37,790 nt of DNA from Alkalicoccus urumqiensis (GCF_002993335.1 NZ_PVNS01000019.1:1-37790), one strand, 5' to 3'; counted from the first letter of the stretch, positions 16,868-26,416 are shown. Notes: a model not told the origin generated them from the sequence alone. Numbers and translations are program-made.

Positions 16868-17580
16868 AGAGAACGCCCCGGTTCCTCCATTTTATACCCG
16901 AGCCCCCGGACCGTTTTTATATATACCGGCTTTTTCGTATTCGGTTCAATTTTCTCTCTCAGGTGGCTGATATGCACATCGACGATCCGTGTGTCTCCGA
17001 CAAAATCATAGTTCCATACAGAGTTTAACAGCTGATCTCTCGTCATAACGCGTCCTTTGTTTGTCATAAGGTACATCAGCAGTTCGAATTCTTTCGGTGT
17101 CAGCTCCATCTGCTCTTCCAGCAGATACGCTTCATAATTGTCCGGAAAAAGGACGACATCCCCGACCGTCATTTTTTTCTCTTCCTGCTCCTGCTTTTCC
17201 GGCGGGGCCTGCGTGTGTGAACGCCTTAAAATTGCGCGGACCCGGGCTGTTACTTCCCTGGGACTGAATGGTTTCGTCAAGTAATCATCTGCCCCGAGCT
17301 CCAGACCAAGTACTTTATCGAACTCATCGTCTTTCGCCGTAAGCATCAGGATCGGTGTCGTCACTTTATTTCTGCGGAGCTCTTTGCATACTTCCAGTCC
17401 ATCCATTTCCGGAAGCATTAAATCCAGCACGATCAGATCAAACGATTCCTGTGAAGCCGTATCAAGCGCTGTCCTGCCGTCCATCGCAGTGGTTACTTCA
17501 AATCCCGCCTGCTCCAGGTTGTACTGAAGCAGCTGCATGATCGATTCTTCGTCATCAACGACCAGTAATTTCTGTGCCAT
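16864..17580 (-). CDS. phoP: Response regulator PhoP
   Basis: DNA-binding regulator of the phosphate-starvation regulon. The receiver domain carries Asp9, Asp10 and phospho-acceptor Asp53 (LIVLDLMLPEMDG), with the conserved Lys in DDYLTKPFSPRE. The C-terminal OmpR-type winged helix contains LTPKEFELLMYLMTNKGRVMTRDQLL and VDVHISHLREKI. I place the start at 17580 (MAQKLLVVDDEE) because AAGGGG lies about 8 nt upstream; the ATG two codons earlier is too close to it. It overlaps phoR by 4 bp. A MaoC-like gene separates it from mdh, whereas phoP follows mdh directly in B. subtilis. Confidence 0.95.
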   Translation of the reverse strand: MAQKLLVVDDEESIMQLLQYNLEQAGFEVTTAMDGRTALDTASQESFDLIVLDLMLPEMDGLEVCKELRRNKVTTPILMLTAKDDEFDKVLGLELGADDYLTKPFSPREVTARVRAILRRSHTQAPPEKQEQEEKKMTVGDVVLFPDNYEAYLLEEQMELTPKEFELLMYLMTNKGRVMTRDQLLNSVWNYDFVGDTRIVDVHISHLREKIEPNTKKPVYIKTVRGLGYKMEEPGRSL

Positions 17581-17651
17581 GCTCATTCCCCTTTTATAAG
17601 CTGCTACCCCACAACAGCAAGTATGTACTATCTTCTGCTCCCCATACTTTC

Positions 17652-17679
17652 ATCTTACTACAAAAAAAGCAGGACGCAA
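17652..17679 (-). promoter_or_regulatory. Candidate promoter of phoPR
   Basis: On the minus strand TTGCGT (17674-17679), 16 nt, TAAGAT (17652-17657). The -35 lies inside the stem of the upstream gene's terminator. B. subtilis phoPR has several promoters; only this one looks plausible here. Confidence 0.45.
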
Positions 17680-17694
17680 GATGTCCTTCCTGCT
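17662..17694 (-). terminator. Terminator after the MaoC-like gene
   Basis: On the minus strand AAGCAGGA and TCCTGCTT pair and a run of seven T residues follows. It separates the MaoC-like gene from phoPR. Confidence 0.85.
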
Positions 17695-17716
17695 TCCTGC
17701 CCATGCCATATTCTGT

Positions 17717-18193
17717 TTAAAAATTGTCGTAGCTGAATGCCTGCTCGGTCGCCGGTTTCCACGGGTATGGAGGAACAGCGATTACGGCAGCTGAGAAAAT
17801 ACGTGTCGATCCGCTCATCCCTTCTGCCTGAATTGTTACCTCCTCTGTCTGTGGACGAATGTCTGTCAAAACAAGTTTCAGATGCAGAGTATCTTCATGA
17901 TAAAGCGGGGCGTCATAGCGGATATGCATTTCTTTCAGCACTGTACCCGGTCCCGGGAGATGATTGCTGACGGCAGATGTAACCATTCCCTGAAGCATCA
18001 GCTGCGGCACCTGAGGGCGTTTATACGGAGTTCCTGCAGCATAATCGTGCTGGATATAGGCCGGATTCGCATCTCCGCTCATTCCAAGATACAAAAGAAT
18101 TTCTTTATCAGTTACTGGTATCGTTTCTTCCCATTTGTTTCCGGGCTGTAGATCGTCAATCGTTCTGCCGATCCGCTGCCTTTTTGTAAACAT
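17717..18193 (-). CDS. MaoC-like hot-dog fold protein
   Basis: A 158-residue single-domain protein of the MaoC/(R)-hydratase type, a family that hydrates enoyl-CoA thioesters. The hydratase signature is partly present: SGDANPAY (Ser39-Tyr46) keeps Asp41, Asn43 and Pro44, but the catalytic His usually found two residues after the Pro is Tyr46; a nearby His49 might or might not replace it. QLMLQGM (about 66-72) fits the dimer helix segment. Substrate unknown; an inactive or altered enzyme is possible. I moved the start to 18193, where AGGAGGG lies 7 nt upstream; the longer frame has no such site. It is a single-gene unit between mdh and phoP with terminators on both sides. Confidence 0.82.
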   Translation of the reverse strand: MFTKRQRIGRTIDDLQPGNKWEETIPVTDKEILLYLGMSGDANPAYIQHDYAAGTPYKRPQVPQLMLQGMVTSAVSNHLPGPGTVLKEMHIRYDAPLYHEDTLHLKLVLTDIRPQTEEVTIQAEGMSGSTRIFSAAVIAVPPYPWKPATEQAFSYDNF

Positions 18194-18234
18194 TCCCCAT
18201 CCCTCCTGTCCTTTCCAGCATATCACAAAATAAA

Positions 18235-18248
18235 AGAAAGCGCTTTCA
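18235..18248 (-). promoter_or_regulatory. cre-like site upstream of the MaoC-like gene
   Basis: On the minus strand TGAAAGCGCTTTCT is almost a perfect palindrome and matches the cre consensus TGWAANCGNTNWCA at 13 of 14 positions. It overlaps the -35 region of a possible promoter whose -10 is TATGCT (18217-18222). Confidence 0.5.
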
Positions 18249-18264
18249 GTAAATGGTGTATGAA

Positions 18265-18293
18265 AGGCAGGAAGACGATGTTTCTTCCTGCCT
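18265..18293 (-). terminator. Hairpin after mdh
   Basis: An 11-bp perfect stem (AGGCAGGAAGA with TCTTCCTGCCT) directly after the mdh stop. The T tract is poor on the minus strand, so it may act as an mRNA 3' end stabiliser as well as a terminator. Confidence 0.7.
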
Positions 18294-18303
18294 GTTTCTA
18301 TAC

Positions 18304-19242
18304 TTAGAGAGATTTCATGACATTCTTGACGGAATCAGCGGATTTATCGAGCTGCTCGCGCTCTTCATCAAGAAGGTCGAGTTCGAAGATTTTCTCGATA
18401 CCGTTGCCGCCGATAATCGTCGGCACGCCAAGATACATATCCGTATACCCATATTCGCCTTCCAGATAAGCAATCGTCGGCAGAATCCGCTTTTTATCTT
18501 TCACGATGGCTTCCACCATTTGAACAATGGCTGCTGCCGGAGCATAATAGGCGCTGCCGTTTTTCAGCAGTCCGACAATTTCACCGCCGCCTTTGCGTGT
18601 CCGCTCCACGATCGAATCGAGACGGTCTTTCGGAATCAGCTTCTGCACCGGGATTCCTCCAACACTGCTGTAACGGAGCATCGGTACCATATCATCCCCG
18701 TGTCCACCGAGCACGAATCCCTGGACGTCTTCTACGGAAACGTCCAGTTCTTCTGCAATAAACGTGCGGAAACGGGCCGTATCCAGGACACCGGACTGGC
18801 CGATCACCCGGTTTTTCGGCAGACCAGCCTCCTGGAACACCGCGTAGGACATTGCATCCACCGGGTTCGTTAACACGATAATAAAGCAGTCCGGAGAATA
18901 TTTCACAATTTCTTTTGTGACGCTTTTCATAATTCCGGCGTTTGTGCTGATTAAATCATCGCGGCTCATACCCGGCTTTCGTGGAATTCCTGCAGTTATT
19001 ACAACAACATCGGATCCGGCTGTGTCCGCATAATCGGAAGTTCCCTTAATTTTCGCATCAAACCCCTGTACTGGACTTGCTTCCAGCATATCCAGTGCTT
19101 TTCCTTTCGTAGGGTCTTCATTATCGGGAATATCTACGAGTACGATGTCGCCGAGCTCTTTTTGGGCAGCCATAAGCGCTGATGTTGCACCTGTGAATCC
19201 GCTTCCAACTACGGTTATTTTACGACGTTTAATAGGTGTCAT
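18304..19242 (-). CDS. mdh: Malate dehydrogenase
   Basis: Oxidises malate to oxaloacetate with NAD in the TCA cycle. The 312-residue protein belongs to the lactate-dehydrogenase-like MDH group. It has the nucleotide-binding GSGFTG, the Asp after the second strand (VLVDIPD) for NAD, the loop [16 protein letters not shown] and catalytic His in [12 protein letters not shown]. The arginine at the loop (IPRKPG) is the malate-type residue. It is the third gene of citZ-icd-mdh, but two hairpins lie between icd and mdh here, so mdh may be expressed at a different level. Ribosome binding site GGAGGG is well placed. Confidence 0.96.
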   Translation of the reverse strand: MTPIKRRKITVVGSGFTGATSALMAAQKELGDIVLVDIPDNEDPTKGKALDMLEASPVQGFDAKIKGTSDYADTAGSDVVVITAGIPRKPGMSRDDLISTNAGIMKSVTKEIVKYSPDCFIIVLTNPVDAMSYAVFQEAGLPKNRVIGQSGVLDTARFRTFIAEELDVSVEDVQGFVLGGHGDDMVPMLRYSSVGGIPVQKLIPKDRLDSIVERTRKGGGEIVGLLKNGSAYYAPAAAIVQMVEAIVKDKKRILPTIAYLEGEYGYTDMYLGVPTIIGGNGIEKIFELDLLDEEREQLDKSADSVKNVMKSL

Positions 19243-19275
19243 TAAAATCCCTCCATTTATGGAATCTAAACTTTA

Positions 19276-19312
19276 GAAAAAAGGCGTCCAGCCGTTGTTC
19301 GGCTGAGACACC
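19276..19312 (-). terminator. Second terminator between icd and mdh
   Basis: On the minus strand the outer GGTGTCTC/GGACGCC arms and the inner AGCCG/CGGCT stem are followed by six T residues. Confidence 0.82.
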
Positions 19313-19323
19313 CTCATTCGAAG

Positions 19324-19356
19324 GAAAAGCCGGGAAAACAGCATTCTGCTCCCGGC
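19324..19356 (-). terminator. First terminator after icd
   Basis: On the minus strand GCCGGG-AGCAG and CTGTTTTCCCGGC form a stem followed by TTTTCCTT. Confidence 0.7.
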
Positions 19357-19372
19357 TTCTCATAACGATAGA

Positions 19373-20641
19373 TTAACCGAGGTTCTTAATCAGAGCATCT
19401 CCGAATTCAGAACATTTCACTTCTGTCGCACCATCCATCAGACGGGCGAAATCATACGTGACGGTTTTCTCCGCAATCGTTTTATCCATTGCATTTTCAA
19501 TCATATCCGCAGCTTCTCCCCATCCGAGGTGACGCAGCATAAGCACACCGGATAGTAGTACAGAGGATGGGTTTACTTTATCCTGTCCTGCATACTTTGG
19601 TGCTGTTCCGTGTGTTGCTTCAAAGATCGCATGGCCGGAATCGTAATTGATGTTCGCTCCCGGTGCGATACCGATGCCGCCTACCTGGGCTGCAAGTGCA
19701 TCGGATACATAGTCACCGTTCAGGTTCATCGTGGCAACTACGTCAAATTCTTTCGGTCGTGTCAGGATCTGCTGAAGGAAGATGTCAGCAATCGCATCTT
19801 TAACGATGATCTTACCTGCTGCTTCTGCTTCATCCTGAATACGGTTTGCTTCTTCTTTTCCTTTTTCATCTACGAGACGGTCGTATTCCGCCCATGTGAA
19901 GACCTTATCGCCGAATTCGCGCTCTGCAAGCTCGTAGCCCCACGTTTTAAACGCACCTTCAGTAAATTTCATGATATTACCTTTGTGTACGAGCGTCACG
20001 TTTTTACGGCCTTCATCCAGCGCATACTGGATAGCAGATCGCACGAGACGTTCCGTACCTTCGCGGGAAACCGGCTTGATACCGATACCGGATGTTTCAG
20101 GGAAACGGATTTTTGTAGCTCCCATTTCATTCTGAAGGAAATCTACAACCTTTTTCGCTTCGTCTGTTCCTTCCTGGAACTCGATACCTGCATAAATATC
20201 TTCAGAATTCTCACGGAAGATAACCATGTCTGTGTCTTCCGGACGCTTTACCGGCGATGGCACACCGCTGTACCAGCGAACCGGACGAACGCATGCAAAA
20301 AGATCAAGTTCCTGACGAAGAGCAACGTTCAGCGAGCGGAAGCCGCCGCCGATTGGCGTTGTCAGAGGTCCTTTGATTGCGATCATGTACTCACGGATCG
20401 TATCCAGTGTTTCATCCGGAAGCCATTCGCCCGTCTTGTCATGTGCTTTCTGACCGGCAAGAACTTCTTTCCACTCGATGCTCTTTTTACCGTTGTAGGC
20501 TTTTTCAACTGCTGCTTCAATTACTCTGGAAGAGGACTTCCAGATATCAGGACCGATACCGTCACCTTCGATATAAGGAATAATCGGGGTATCAGGTACA
20601 GTTAATTCTCCATTGTTTACTTGAATTTTTTCTCCAGCCAT
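19373..20641 (-). CDS. icd: Isocitrate dehydrogenase, NADP-dependent
   Basis: Converts isocitrate to 2-oxoglutarate with reduction of NADP. The 422-residue protein shows the family signature: [20 protein letters not shown] holds the substrate-binding and phosphorylatable serine region; [16 protein letters not shown] and the metal-binding [26 protein letters not shown] follow, as does the cofactor region [19 protein letters not shown]. Length fits Bacillus Icd (423). It follows citZ; a TATAAT box in the gap (20680-20685) may give extra transcription. The start gives [19 protein letters not shown] behind a good AGGAGG site. Confidence 0.97.
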   Translation of the reverse strand: MAGEKIQVNNGELTVPDTPIIPYIEGDGIGPDIWKSSSRVIEAAVEKAYNGKKSIEWKEVLAGQKAHDKTGEWLPDETLDTIREYMIAIKGPLTTPIGGGFRSLNVALRQELDLFACVRPVRWYSGVPSPVKRPEDTDMVIFRENSEDIYAGIEFQEGTDEAKKVVDFLQNEMGATKIRFPETSGIGIKPVSREGTERLVRSAIQYALDEGRKNVTLVHKGNIMKFTEGAFKTWGYELAEREFGDKVFTWAEYDRLVDEKGKEEANRIQDEAEAAGKIIVKDAIADIFLQQILTRPKEFDVVATMNLNGDYVSDALAAQVGGIGIAPGANINYDSGHAIFEATHGTAPKYAGQDKVNPSSVLLSGVLMLRHLGWGEAADMIENAMDKTIAEKTVTYDFARLMDGATEVKCSEFGDALIKNLG

Positions 20642-20679
20642 AAAACAAAAACCTCCTAGAAATAGTTCGTTGCTTCACA

Positions 20680-20685
20680 ATTATA
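20680..20685 (-). promoter_or_regulatory. Candidate -10 box of an icd promoter
   Basis: A perfect TATAAT on the minus strand between citZ and icd; the -35 region is poor. The position suits an internal promoter of citZ-icd-mdh. Confidence 0.35.
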
Positions 20686-20739
20686 TCGTAAAGGAAGGAG
20701 CTGAAAAAGAACAGCCCCGTCCGTTTACTTCTTTTTTTA

Positions 20740-21858
20740 TCAGGTACGCTTTTCGAGCGGCACCCATTCCTGTTTATCCGGACCAGTATACTCGGCTCGC
20801 GGACGAATCAGACGATTATTTTCGTACTGTTCCAGAATGTGTGCAAGCCAGCCGGAAGTACGGCTTACTGCAAAGATTGGTGTAAACAGATCGTGGTCAA
20901 TGCCGAGGCTGTGATAGACCGACGCAGAATAAAAGTCCACATTCGGCAGAAGCCCTTTTTCATTTGTTACGATCTCATCAATCTTCACACTCATCTCATA
21001 CCACTTACTGACGCCTGTCACTTCAGTAAGCTGACGGGACATTTCTTTCAAATGCTTTGCGCGGGGATCACCGTCTTTGTAGACACGGTGGCCGAAGCCC
21101 ATAATCTTTACCTTGTTGGCAAGGGCATCTTTAATATATGACTCTGCCTTATCTTCGTCGCCGATTTCATTCAGCATAGCCATCACACGCTCATTGGCAC
21201 CGCCGTGAAGTGGTCCTTTCAGCGCTCCGATTGCTGATGTGATACCGGAGTAGACATCAGAAAGCGTCGCAACACATACACGCGCTGTAAAAGTGGAAGC
21301 GTTCAGCTCATGGTCTGCGTGAAGGACGAGTGCTTTATTGAATGCTTTTTCCGAAATCTCATCCGGCTCCTCTCCGTTCAGCATGTAAAGAAATCCTGCT
21401 GCAAAGCTAAGTCCTTCTTTCGGCGCAACAGGCTCTTTTCCTTCACGGATACGGGCAAAAGCAGTGACGATCGTCGGAATCTGCGCCTGAAGTTTTAACG
21501 CTTTTCGGCGGTTTGCTTCCTCATTCATCTCGTCTGCTTCTTCATCGAATAGAGCAAGGTTGGAAACGGCAGTACGCAGGGCTGCCATCGGGTGGACTTT
21601 GCTGATGTCATAGGACTTCATCTGCTCGATCACGGCATCCGGAATCGGAGACGCCTGAGACAGTTCCTGCTTGAATGACTTCAGCTCTTCTTTATTTGGA
21701 AGCTTATGGTTCCAAAGCAGATAAATAACCTCTTCAAAGCTTGCATTATCTGCAAGATCATCAATATTGTACCCATGGTACGTAAGCACCCCGTCAATAA
21801 TGGAGCTTACACTTGAAGTCGTCGCGACAATCCCTTCTAAACCTTTTGTTGCACTCAT
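20740..21858 (-). CDS. citZ: Citrate synthase
   Basis: Condenses oxaloacetate and acetyl-CoA to citrate, the entry step of the TCA cycle. The 372-residue protein is of the short Gram-positive type. Catalytic residues lie in HADHELNAST, GPLHGGANERV and IMGFGHRVYKDGDPRAK. First gene of citZ-icd-mdh. A promoter, an inverted repeat and a cre-like site lie in its roughly 135-nt leader, consistent with the catabolite control known for citZ in B. subtilis. A paralogue such as citA or mmgD is less likely, given the neighbours. Confidence 0.96.
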   Translation of the reverse strand: MSATKGLEGIVATTSSVSSIIDGVLTYHGYNIDDLADNASFEEVIYLLWNHKLPNKEELKSFKQELSQASPIPDAVIEQMKSYDISKVHPMAALRTAVSNLALFDEEADEMNEEANRRKALKLQAQIPTIVTAFARIREGKEPVAPKEGLSFAAGFLYMLNGEEPDEISEKAFNKALVLHADHELNASTFTARVCVATLSDVYSGITSAIGALKGPLHGGANERVMAMLNEIGDEDKAESYIKDALANKVKIMGFGHRVYKDGDPRAKHLKEMSRQLTEVTGVSKWYEMSVKIDEIVTNEKGLLPNVDFYSASVYHSLGIDHDLFTPIFAVSRTSGWLAHILEQYENNRLIRPRAEYTGPDKQEWVPLEKRT

Positions 21859-21917
21859 GCTATCTCTCCTTTGCTGTCAGGATTAAGAGGAGATCAACCG
21901 GAATCCAGCCGTCTCAT

Positions 21918-21931
21918 CGAAAGCGGTTACG
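21918..21931 (-). promoter_or_regulatory. cre-like site in the citZ leader
   Basis: On the minus strand CGTAACCGCTTTCG matches the cre consensus at 12 of 14 positions. It lies about 65 nt downstream of the predicted start of transcription, similar to the known cre of B. subtilis citZ in the leader. Confidence 0.5.
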
Positions 21932-21954
21932 AAATTGCGCAGCCGCCGATATAG

Positions 21955-21985
21955 ACCAAACCATGCATTTCTCTATGTATTTGGT
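21955..21985 (-). promoter_or_regulatory. Inverted repeat in the citZ leader
   Basis: ACCAAA (21955-21960) and TTTGGT (21980-21985) form outer arms with ATGCAT and ATGTAT inside. It begins about 10 nt after the predicted transcription start, so it could be a repressor site or a 5' hairpin. I could not fit it to the CcpC motif. Confidence 0.45.
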
Positions 21986-22000
21986 AATCTCACGATTATC

Positions 22001-22028
22001 ATTATACCATTTTTCGCATAATTGTGAA
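22001..22028 (-). promoter_or_regulatory. Promoter of citZ-icd-mdh
   Basis: On the minus strand TTCACA (22023-22028), 16 nt, TATAAT (22001-22006). Confidence 0.75.
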
Positions 22029-22083
22029 CGCAAAAATACAGAAATACTGTAAACAATCCTGCCGTTTTCCTGCCCCCGGAGGA

Positions 22084-22557
22084 TCAGCCTCCTCCGAGAG
22101 TGGAAAAAAACTGCACGACACGCATAGCGAGGTAGGCGATCCCCGCACCGATGACCGGGCCGACTGCGACACCGCCAAATACAGCAACTGCGAGGATGGT
22201 ACCGACCACGAGCGCTACGGTTATATGTGGATCATTCTGCAGCAGCTCAATACCGTTTGCTGCGATAACCGCTACAAATATTCCGGAAGCCAGTGCAATC
22301 CAGGCGTAGGACGACCCCATCGCCGCCTGGAGTTCAGCCAGTCCGATCTCGCCGGTCATAATAGGTATTAATACAGCAATCGTAATAATTGTTACGCCGA
22401 TTTTTATTCCGTTTGCCTGAAGAAATGGAAAAGCCTGCGATCCGGCACCTGTATAGTGCAGAATCAGCAGGGCCGCTACTGCTATGATAAGCGTCTGGTT
22501 CCGTGCAAGTACACCTACACCGAGAAGCAGCAGCATAAATAAAACAGCCTGATTCAT
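22084..22557 (-). CDS. ytwI: DUF441 membrane protein, YtwI-like
   Basis: A 157-residue hydrophobic protein with about four or five membrane segments. The conserved DUF441 stretches are clear: FLQANGIKIGVTIITIAVLIPIMTGEIG, YAWIALASGIFVAVIAANGIELLQNDPHITVALVVGTILAV and GVAVGPVIGAGIAYLAMR. Function unknown. It overlaps the upstream fxsA-family gene by 4 bp and precedes citZ, as YtwI does in B. subtilis, but the ytvI gene that sits between the two there is missing. Confidence 0.88.
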   Translation of the reverse strand: MNQAVLFMLLLLGVGVLARNQTLIIAVAALLILHYTGAGSQAFPFLQANGIKIGVTIITIAVLIPIMTGEIGLAELQAAMGSSYAWIALASGIFVAVIAANGIELLQNDPHITVALVVGTILAVAVFGGVAVGPVIGAGIAYLAMRVVQFFSTLGGG

Positions 22558-22970
22558 CGCTGCTGCCAGCCTCCGGCACTCCGCCCGACGAACTGAATAT
22601 TTCCGGAACGGACCGCACGTTCATACATACGCTGCAGCATACCTTTAAATAACTCACGCGTTGCAGGAATCAGCAGCAGAAAACCAAAAGCATCGGAAAT
22701 GAATCCTGGCGTCAAAAGGACAATTCCCCCGATCAGAATACAGATACCATCAAGTATTTCATTTCCCGGAACCTGTCCCTGGGATGTGCGGAGCTGTGCA
22801 CGCCGGACTGCCTGGAGCCCTTCTCTTTTTGCAAGCCATGCACCGAGCACGCCTGTTAATACAACCATAAGAATTGTCGGAAACAGTCCGATCAGATTCC
22901 ACGAAAGAAGAATCACGGCCATTTCCAGTGAAGGCACTACAATCAGAAGCAGCAGCAGTAATTTCTTCAT
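22554..22970 (-). CDS. FxsA family membrane protein, YtzA-like
   Basis: A 138-residue protein with two N-terminal membrane helices (about 4-22 and 27-44), then GAWLAKREGLQAVRRAQ, a further hydrophobic pair (LDGICILIGGIVLLTPGFISDAFGFLLLIPATR) and a polar tail. This is the FxsA fold; in E. coli FxsA overproduction relieves F-plasmid exclusion of phage T7, but the normal role is not known. The Bacillus counterpart at this locus is ytzA, next to pyk. It is followed by, and overlaps, the DUF441 gene. Confidence 0.87.
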   Translation of the reverse strand: MKKLLLLLLIVVPSLEMAVILLSWNLIGLFPTILMVVLTGVLGAWLAKREGLQAVRRAQLRTSQGQVPGNEILDGICILIGGIVLLTPGFISDAFGFLLLIPATRELFKGMLQRMYERAVRSGNIQFVGRSAGGWQQR

Positions 22971-23458
22971 CTATTTCACCTCGTTTTTTCATCATACGTT
23001 CTTATCAAGTGTATCACGAATACGGCCTGATTCCTACTCGTGAAGCAGACGGACCGCCTTTATACAACCCGGCGGAAGGAGCTCTTAAAAAAGAGAGGTT
23101 TGTTGAATAAGTTCCCGCTTTCTGCCTGCACCTGCAGCCGTAAACGTTCCAGAGGGAATCTGAAAAGCGGAAGCGCCCTGGTCACGAGCGACCAGTCCTG
23201 GAAGCCCTTCCGACGAAAGCTGATCTTCGCTTTCTTCGGCAGGGGTGAAGGAACCAGAGCGGGTGCTGCAGCTGGACAATACTTCATATCCGTGCATACA
23301 GCGCCCGGCTGGAAGACAAGCCCACGCAGGCTCCTGCCGAAAAGCGGAGAAGCTCCATCAACAGAAAGAAATGGTACATGGAACAGAACATTGAAATGCT
23401 GCAGCCCTTTATATGCCTGCGTAAAAGAGCCTTTAAATTTTATACATTCTTATTAGTT
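22971..23458. other. Intergenic region without a gene, upstream of fxsA-like gene
   Basis: About 490 bases between the pyk terminator and the fxsA-family gene hold no convincing coding sequence. Short open frames here lack ribosome binding sites and family features. The region holds one interspersed repeat element (23163-23279). I see no clear sigma-A promoter for the fxsA-like gene. Confidence 0.6.
23163..23279 (-). repeat. Bacillaceae interspersed repeat (TGTCCAGCT...GCGCTTCCGCTTTTC type)
   Basis: Read on the minus strand the segment opens with TTGTCCAGCTGCAGC and ends with GGCGCTTCCGCTTTTC, the conserved ends of an intergenic element I recall from many Bacillaceae genomes. Between them are two stems: CCGAAGAAAGC with GCTTTCGTCGG, and CTGGTC with GACCAG. 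It carries no reading frame of note. Identity rests on memory of the end motifs. Confidence 0.55.
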
Positions 23459-23499
23459 AAAAAAGCCTGCCGGACATCCTAAGATGCTGTCCGGCAGGC
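23459..23499 (-). terminator. Terminator after pyk
   Basis: On the minus strand GCCTGCCGGACA pairs with TGTCCGGCAGGC over 12 bp, followed by six T residues. Confidence 0.95.
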
Positions 23500-23540
23500 G
23501 GTTCCGCTTTGAGAGTAATACTTTTTCACTTTAAAAAGGG

Positions 23541-25295
23541 TTAGAGGATACTCGCTGATCCTTTATAGATCTTGCCCTGCGTACCGTCTACAGTCACTGT
23601 TTCTCCTTCTGTAAACAGAGCGCGGGCGTCATCGATTCCTACAACGACTGGGATGCCGAGGTTGAGACCGACAACCGCTGCGTGGGATGTGAGTCCACCC
23701 TGTTCTGTAATGACCGCTGCAGCACGTTCAAATGCCTCAATCATATCGCGGTCTGTATTGTTTGTTACAAGCACATCGCCCTGCTTCACTTTTTGCAGCG
23801 CTTCTTCCGACGTGTTGGCAATTGTAACCGGTCCTTTTGTTACTTTACGGCCGATCCCCTGTCCCTGGGCAACGACTTCGCCGATGACATGAACTTTAAG
23901 AAGGTTCGTTGTTCCACGCTCGCCGACAGGAACACCGGCAGTAATGACAACGAGATCTCCGTTGTTGACATAGCCCGATTTCAGCGCTTCGTCTACAGAG
24001 AGCTGCAGCATTTCATCCGTAGATTTCACCTGCTGCCCAACTTGAGCGTGCACTCCCCATACGAGAGACAGAGAGCGGCTCACACGCTTGCTGCTCGTTA
24101 CAGCAATAATGATCGATTCCGGACGGTATTTCGAAATCATCCGTGCCGTATGACCACTCTGAGTTGCTGTCAGAATTGCACTGGCCCGAAGGTTGAGAGC
24201 CGTGTGGGCTACAGACTGGCTGATCGCTTCTGTAATCGTATTTTCGCTTTCTTTCGTCGCTTTGCGGAGGACATCTTCATGCTTCATTGCCGATTCCGCA
24301 CGCTCTGCGATATTCTGCATCGTCTGTACAGATTCAACCGGATACGTTCCGGCAGCTGTTTCGCCCGACAGCATAATTGCGTCGGTGCCGTCCAGAATCG
24401 CGTTGGCTACGTCGGATGCTTCAGCGCGTGTCGGACGTGGGTTCCGCTGCATGGAATCCAGCATCTGCGTTGCTGTAATGACTGGTTTACCGAGACGGTT
24501 GCAGCGTTTAATAAGCATCTTCTGTACGAGCGGTACTTCCTCGGCAGGAATTTCCACACCGAGGTCGCCGCGGGCAACCATCAGGCCGTCGGACACTTCA
24601 AGAATCTCTTCGATATTGTCGACGCCTTCCTGATTCTCAATCTTTGGGATAATCTGGATGTGAGCAGCGTCGTGCTTTTCCAGAAGCTCTTTAATTTCCA
24701 ATACGTCCGATGCACGGCGTACGAAGGAAGCGGCGATGAAATCAACATCCTGTTCGATACCGAACTCGATGTCTTTAGCGTCCTTATCCGTAATCCCGGG
24801 AAGGTTCACACTGACGTTTGGAACATTTACGCCTTTTTTATTTTTCAGTGTACCGCTGTTCAGCACTTCTGTTACAAGCTCTTTTTCCCCGATCTCTGTT
24901 ACGAGAAGTTCAATAAGTCCGTCATCGAGAAGCAGTTTAGAGCCTACATGAACATCATTTACAAGCCCTGGATATGTGATGGAAATAACTTCCTCTGTCC
25001 CTTCTACTTCTTCCATCGATACGCGGAGTGTCTGGCCCTTTTCCAGGTCAACTGCTCCATTTTTCAGCGTCTGCGTGCGGATTTCCGGGCCTTTCGTATC
25101 AAGAAGGATTGCTGTGTCCTTACCGGCAGCCTCAGCTGCTTCGCGGATGTTTTTGATACGGGCTCCGTGCTCTTCGAAATCTCCGTGGGAAAAGTTCAGT
25201 CGTGCTACGTTCATTCCTGTATCGATCAGCTGGGCCAGTTTCTCTTTGGATTCACTGGCAGGTCCAATCGTACATACAATCTTTGTTTTTCTCAT
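23541..25295 (-). CDS. pyk: Pyruvate kinase with C-terminal PEP-utiliser domain
   Basis: Makes pyruvate and ATP from phosphoenolpyruvate in the last step of glycolysis. The 584-residue protein opens [14 protein letters not shown] and has the substrate sites [34 protein letters not shown] and the loop TATQMLDSM. An extra domain of about 105 residues (from about 480) resembles the mobile phosphohistidine domain of PEP synthase-type enzymes, with the [11 protein letters not shown] motif; such an extension is usual in Bacillus and Geobacillus enzymes. It follows pfkA in the same orientation and likely shares its transcript. Confidence 0.97.
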   Translation of the reverse strand: MRKTKIVCTIGPASESKEKLAQLIDTGMNVARLNFSHGDFEEHGARIKNIREAAEAAGKDTAILLDTKGPEIRTQTLKNGAVDLEKGQTLRVSMEEVEGTEEVISITYPGLVNDVHVGSKLLLDDGLIELLVTEIGEKELVTEVLNSGTLKNKKGVNVPNVSVNLPGITDKDAKDIEFGIEQDVDFIAASFVRRASDVLEIKELLEKHDAAHIQIIPKIENQEGVDNIEEILEVSDGLMVARGDLGVEIPAEEVPLVQKMLIKRCNRLGKPVITATQMLDSMQRNPRPTRAEASDVANAILDGTDAIMLSGETAAGTYPVESVQTMQNIAERAESAMKHEDVLRKATKESENTITEAISQSVAHTALNLRASAILTATQSGHTARMISKYRPESIIIAVTSSKRVSRSLSLVWGVHAQVGQQVKSTDEMLQLSVDEALKSGYVNNGDLVVITAGVPVGERGTTNLLKVHVIGEVVAQGQGIGRKVTKGPVTIANTSEEALQKVKQGDVLVTNNTDRDMIEAFERAAAVITEQGGLTSHAAVVGLNLGIPVVVGIDDARALFTEGETVTVDGTQGKIYKGSASIL

Positions 25296-25342
25296 GCAGT
25301 AGTTCCTCCTTCATATTTCCGTTCAGATTGATTCCACACAAA

Positions 25343-25369
25343 AGCCAGGACCGTGGCAGCGGTCCCAGC
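25343..25369 (-). terminator. Hairpin between pfkA and pyk
   Basis: On the minus strand GGACCG and CGGTCC pair around six bases, followed by TTTTGTG. A partial terminator or an mRNA processing hairpin in the pfkA-pyk transcript. Confidence 0.45.
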
Positions 25370-25386
25370 TGAACTGCCTTGTAGAA

Positions 25387-26355
<969 letters not shown>

Positions 26356-26388
26356 TCACCTCAACTGTATGGCTTCAGTATGCAACTG

Positions 26389-26416
26389 TGTATAAAATAA
26401 CACTTTCGTATTGCAA
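26389..26416 (-). promoter_or_regulatory. Promoter of pfkA-pyk
   Basis: On the minus strand TTGCAA (26411-26416), 16 nt, TATACA (26389-26394). Confidence 0.6.

Noticed and set aside
19610-20605. A 331-codon plus-strand frame antisense to icd; similar long frames lie opposite thrS, gapB and mutM
   Set aside because: These are shadows of highly biased coding strands; products look random and lack starts with ribosome binding sites.
23180-23200. CTGGTCACGAGCGACCAG as a second FadR-type operator
   Set aside because: The half-sites are separated by six bases and not the one or three of FadR-type sites; it is an internal stem of the repeat element.
23040-23456. A 138-codon plus-strand frame in the gap between pyk and the fxsA-like gene
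   Set aside because: No ribosome binding site or family pattern, and it covers the interspersed repeat element. I treat the gap as non-coding.
23682-25331. A 549-codon open frame on the plus strand, antisense to pyk
   Set aside because: It mirrors the pyk gene, gives a Cys/Phe/Arg-rich product with no family features and has no ribosome binding site.
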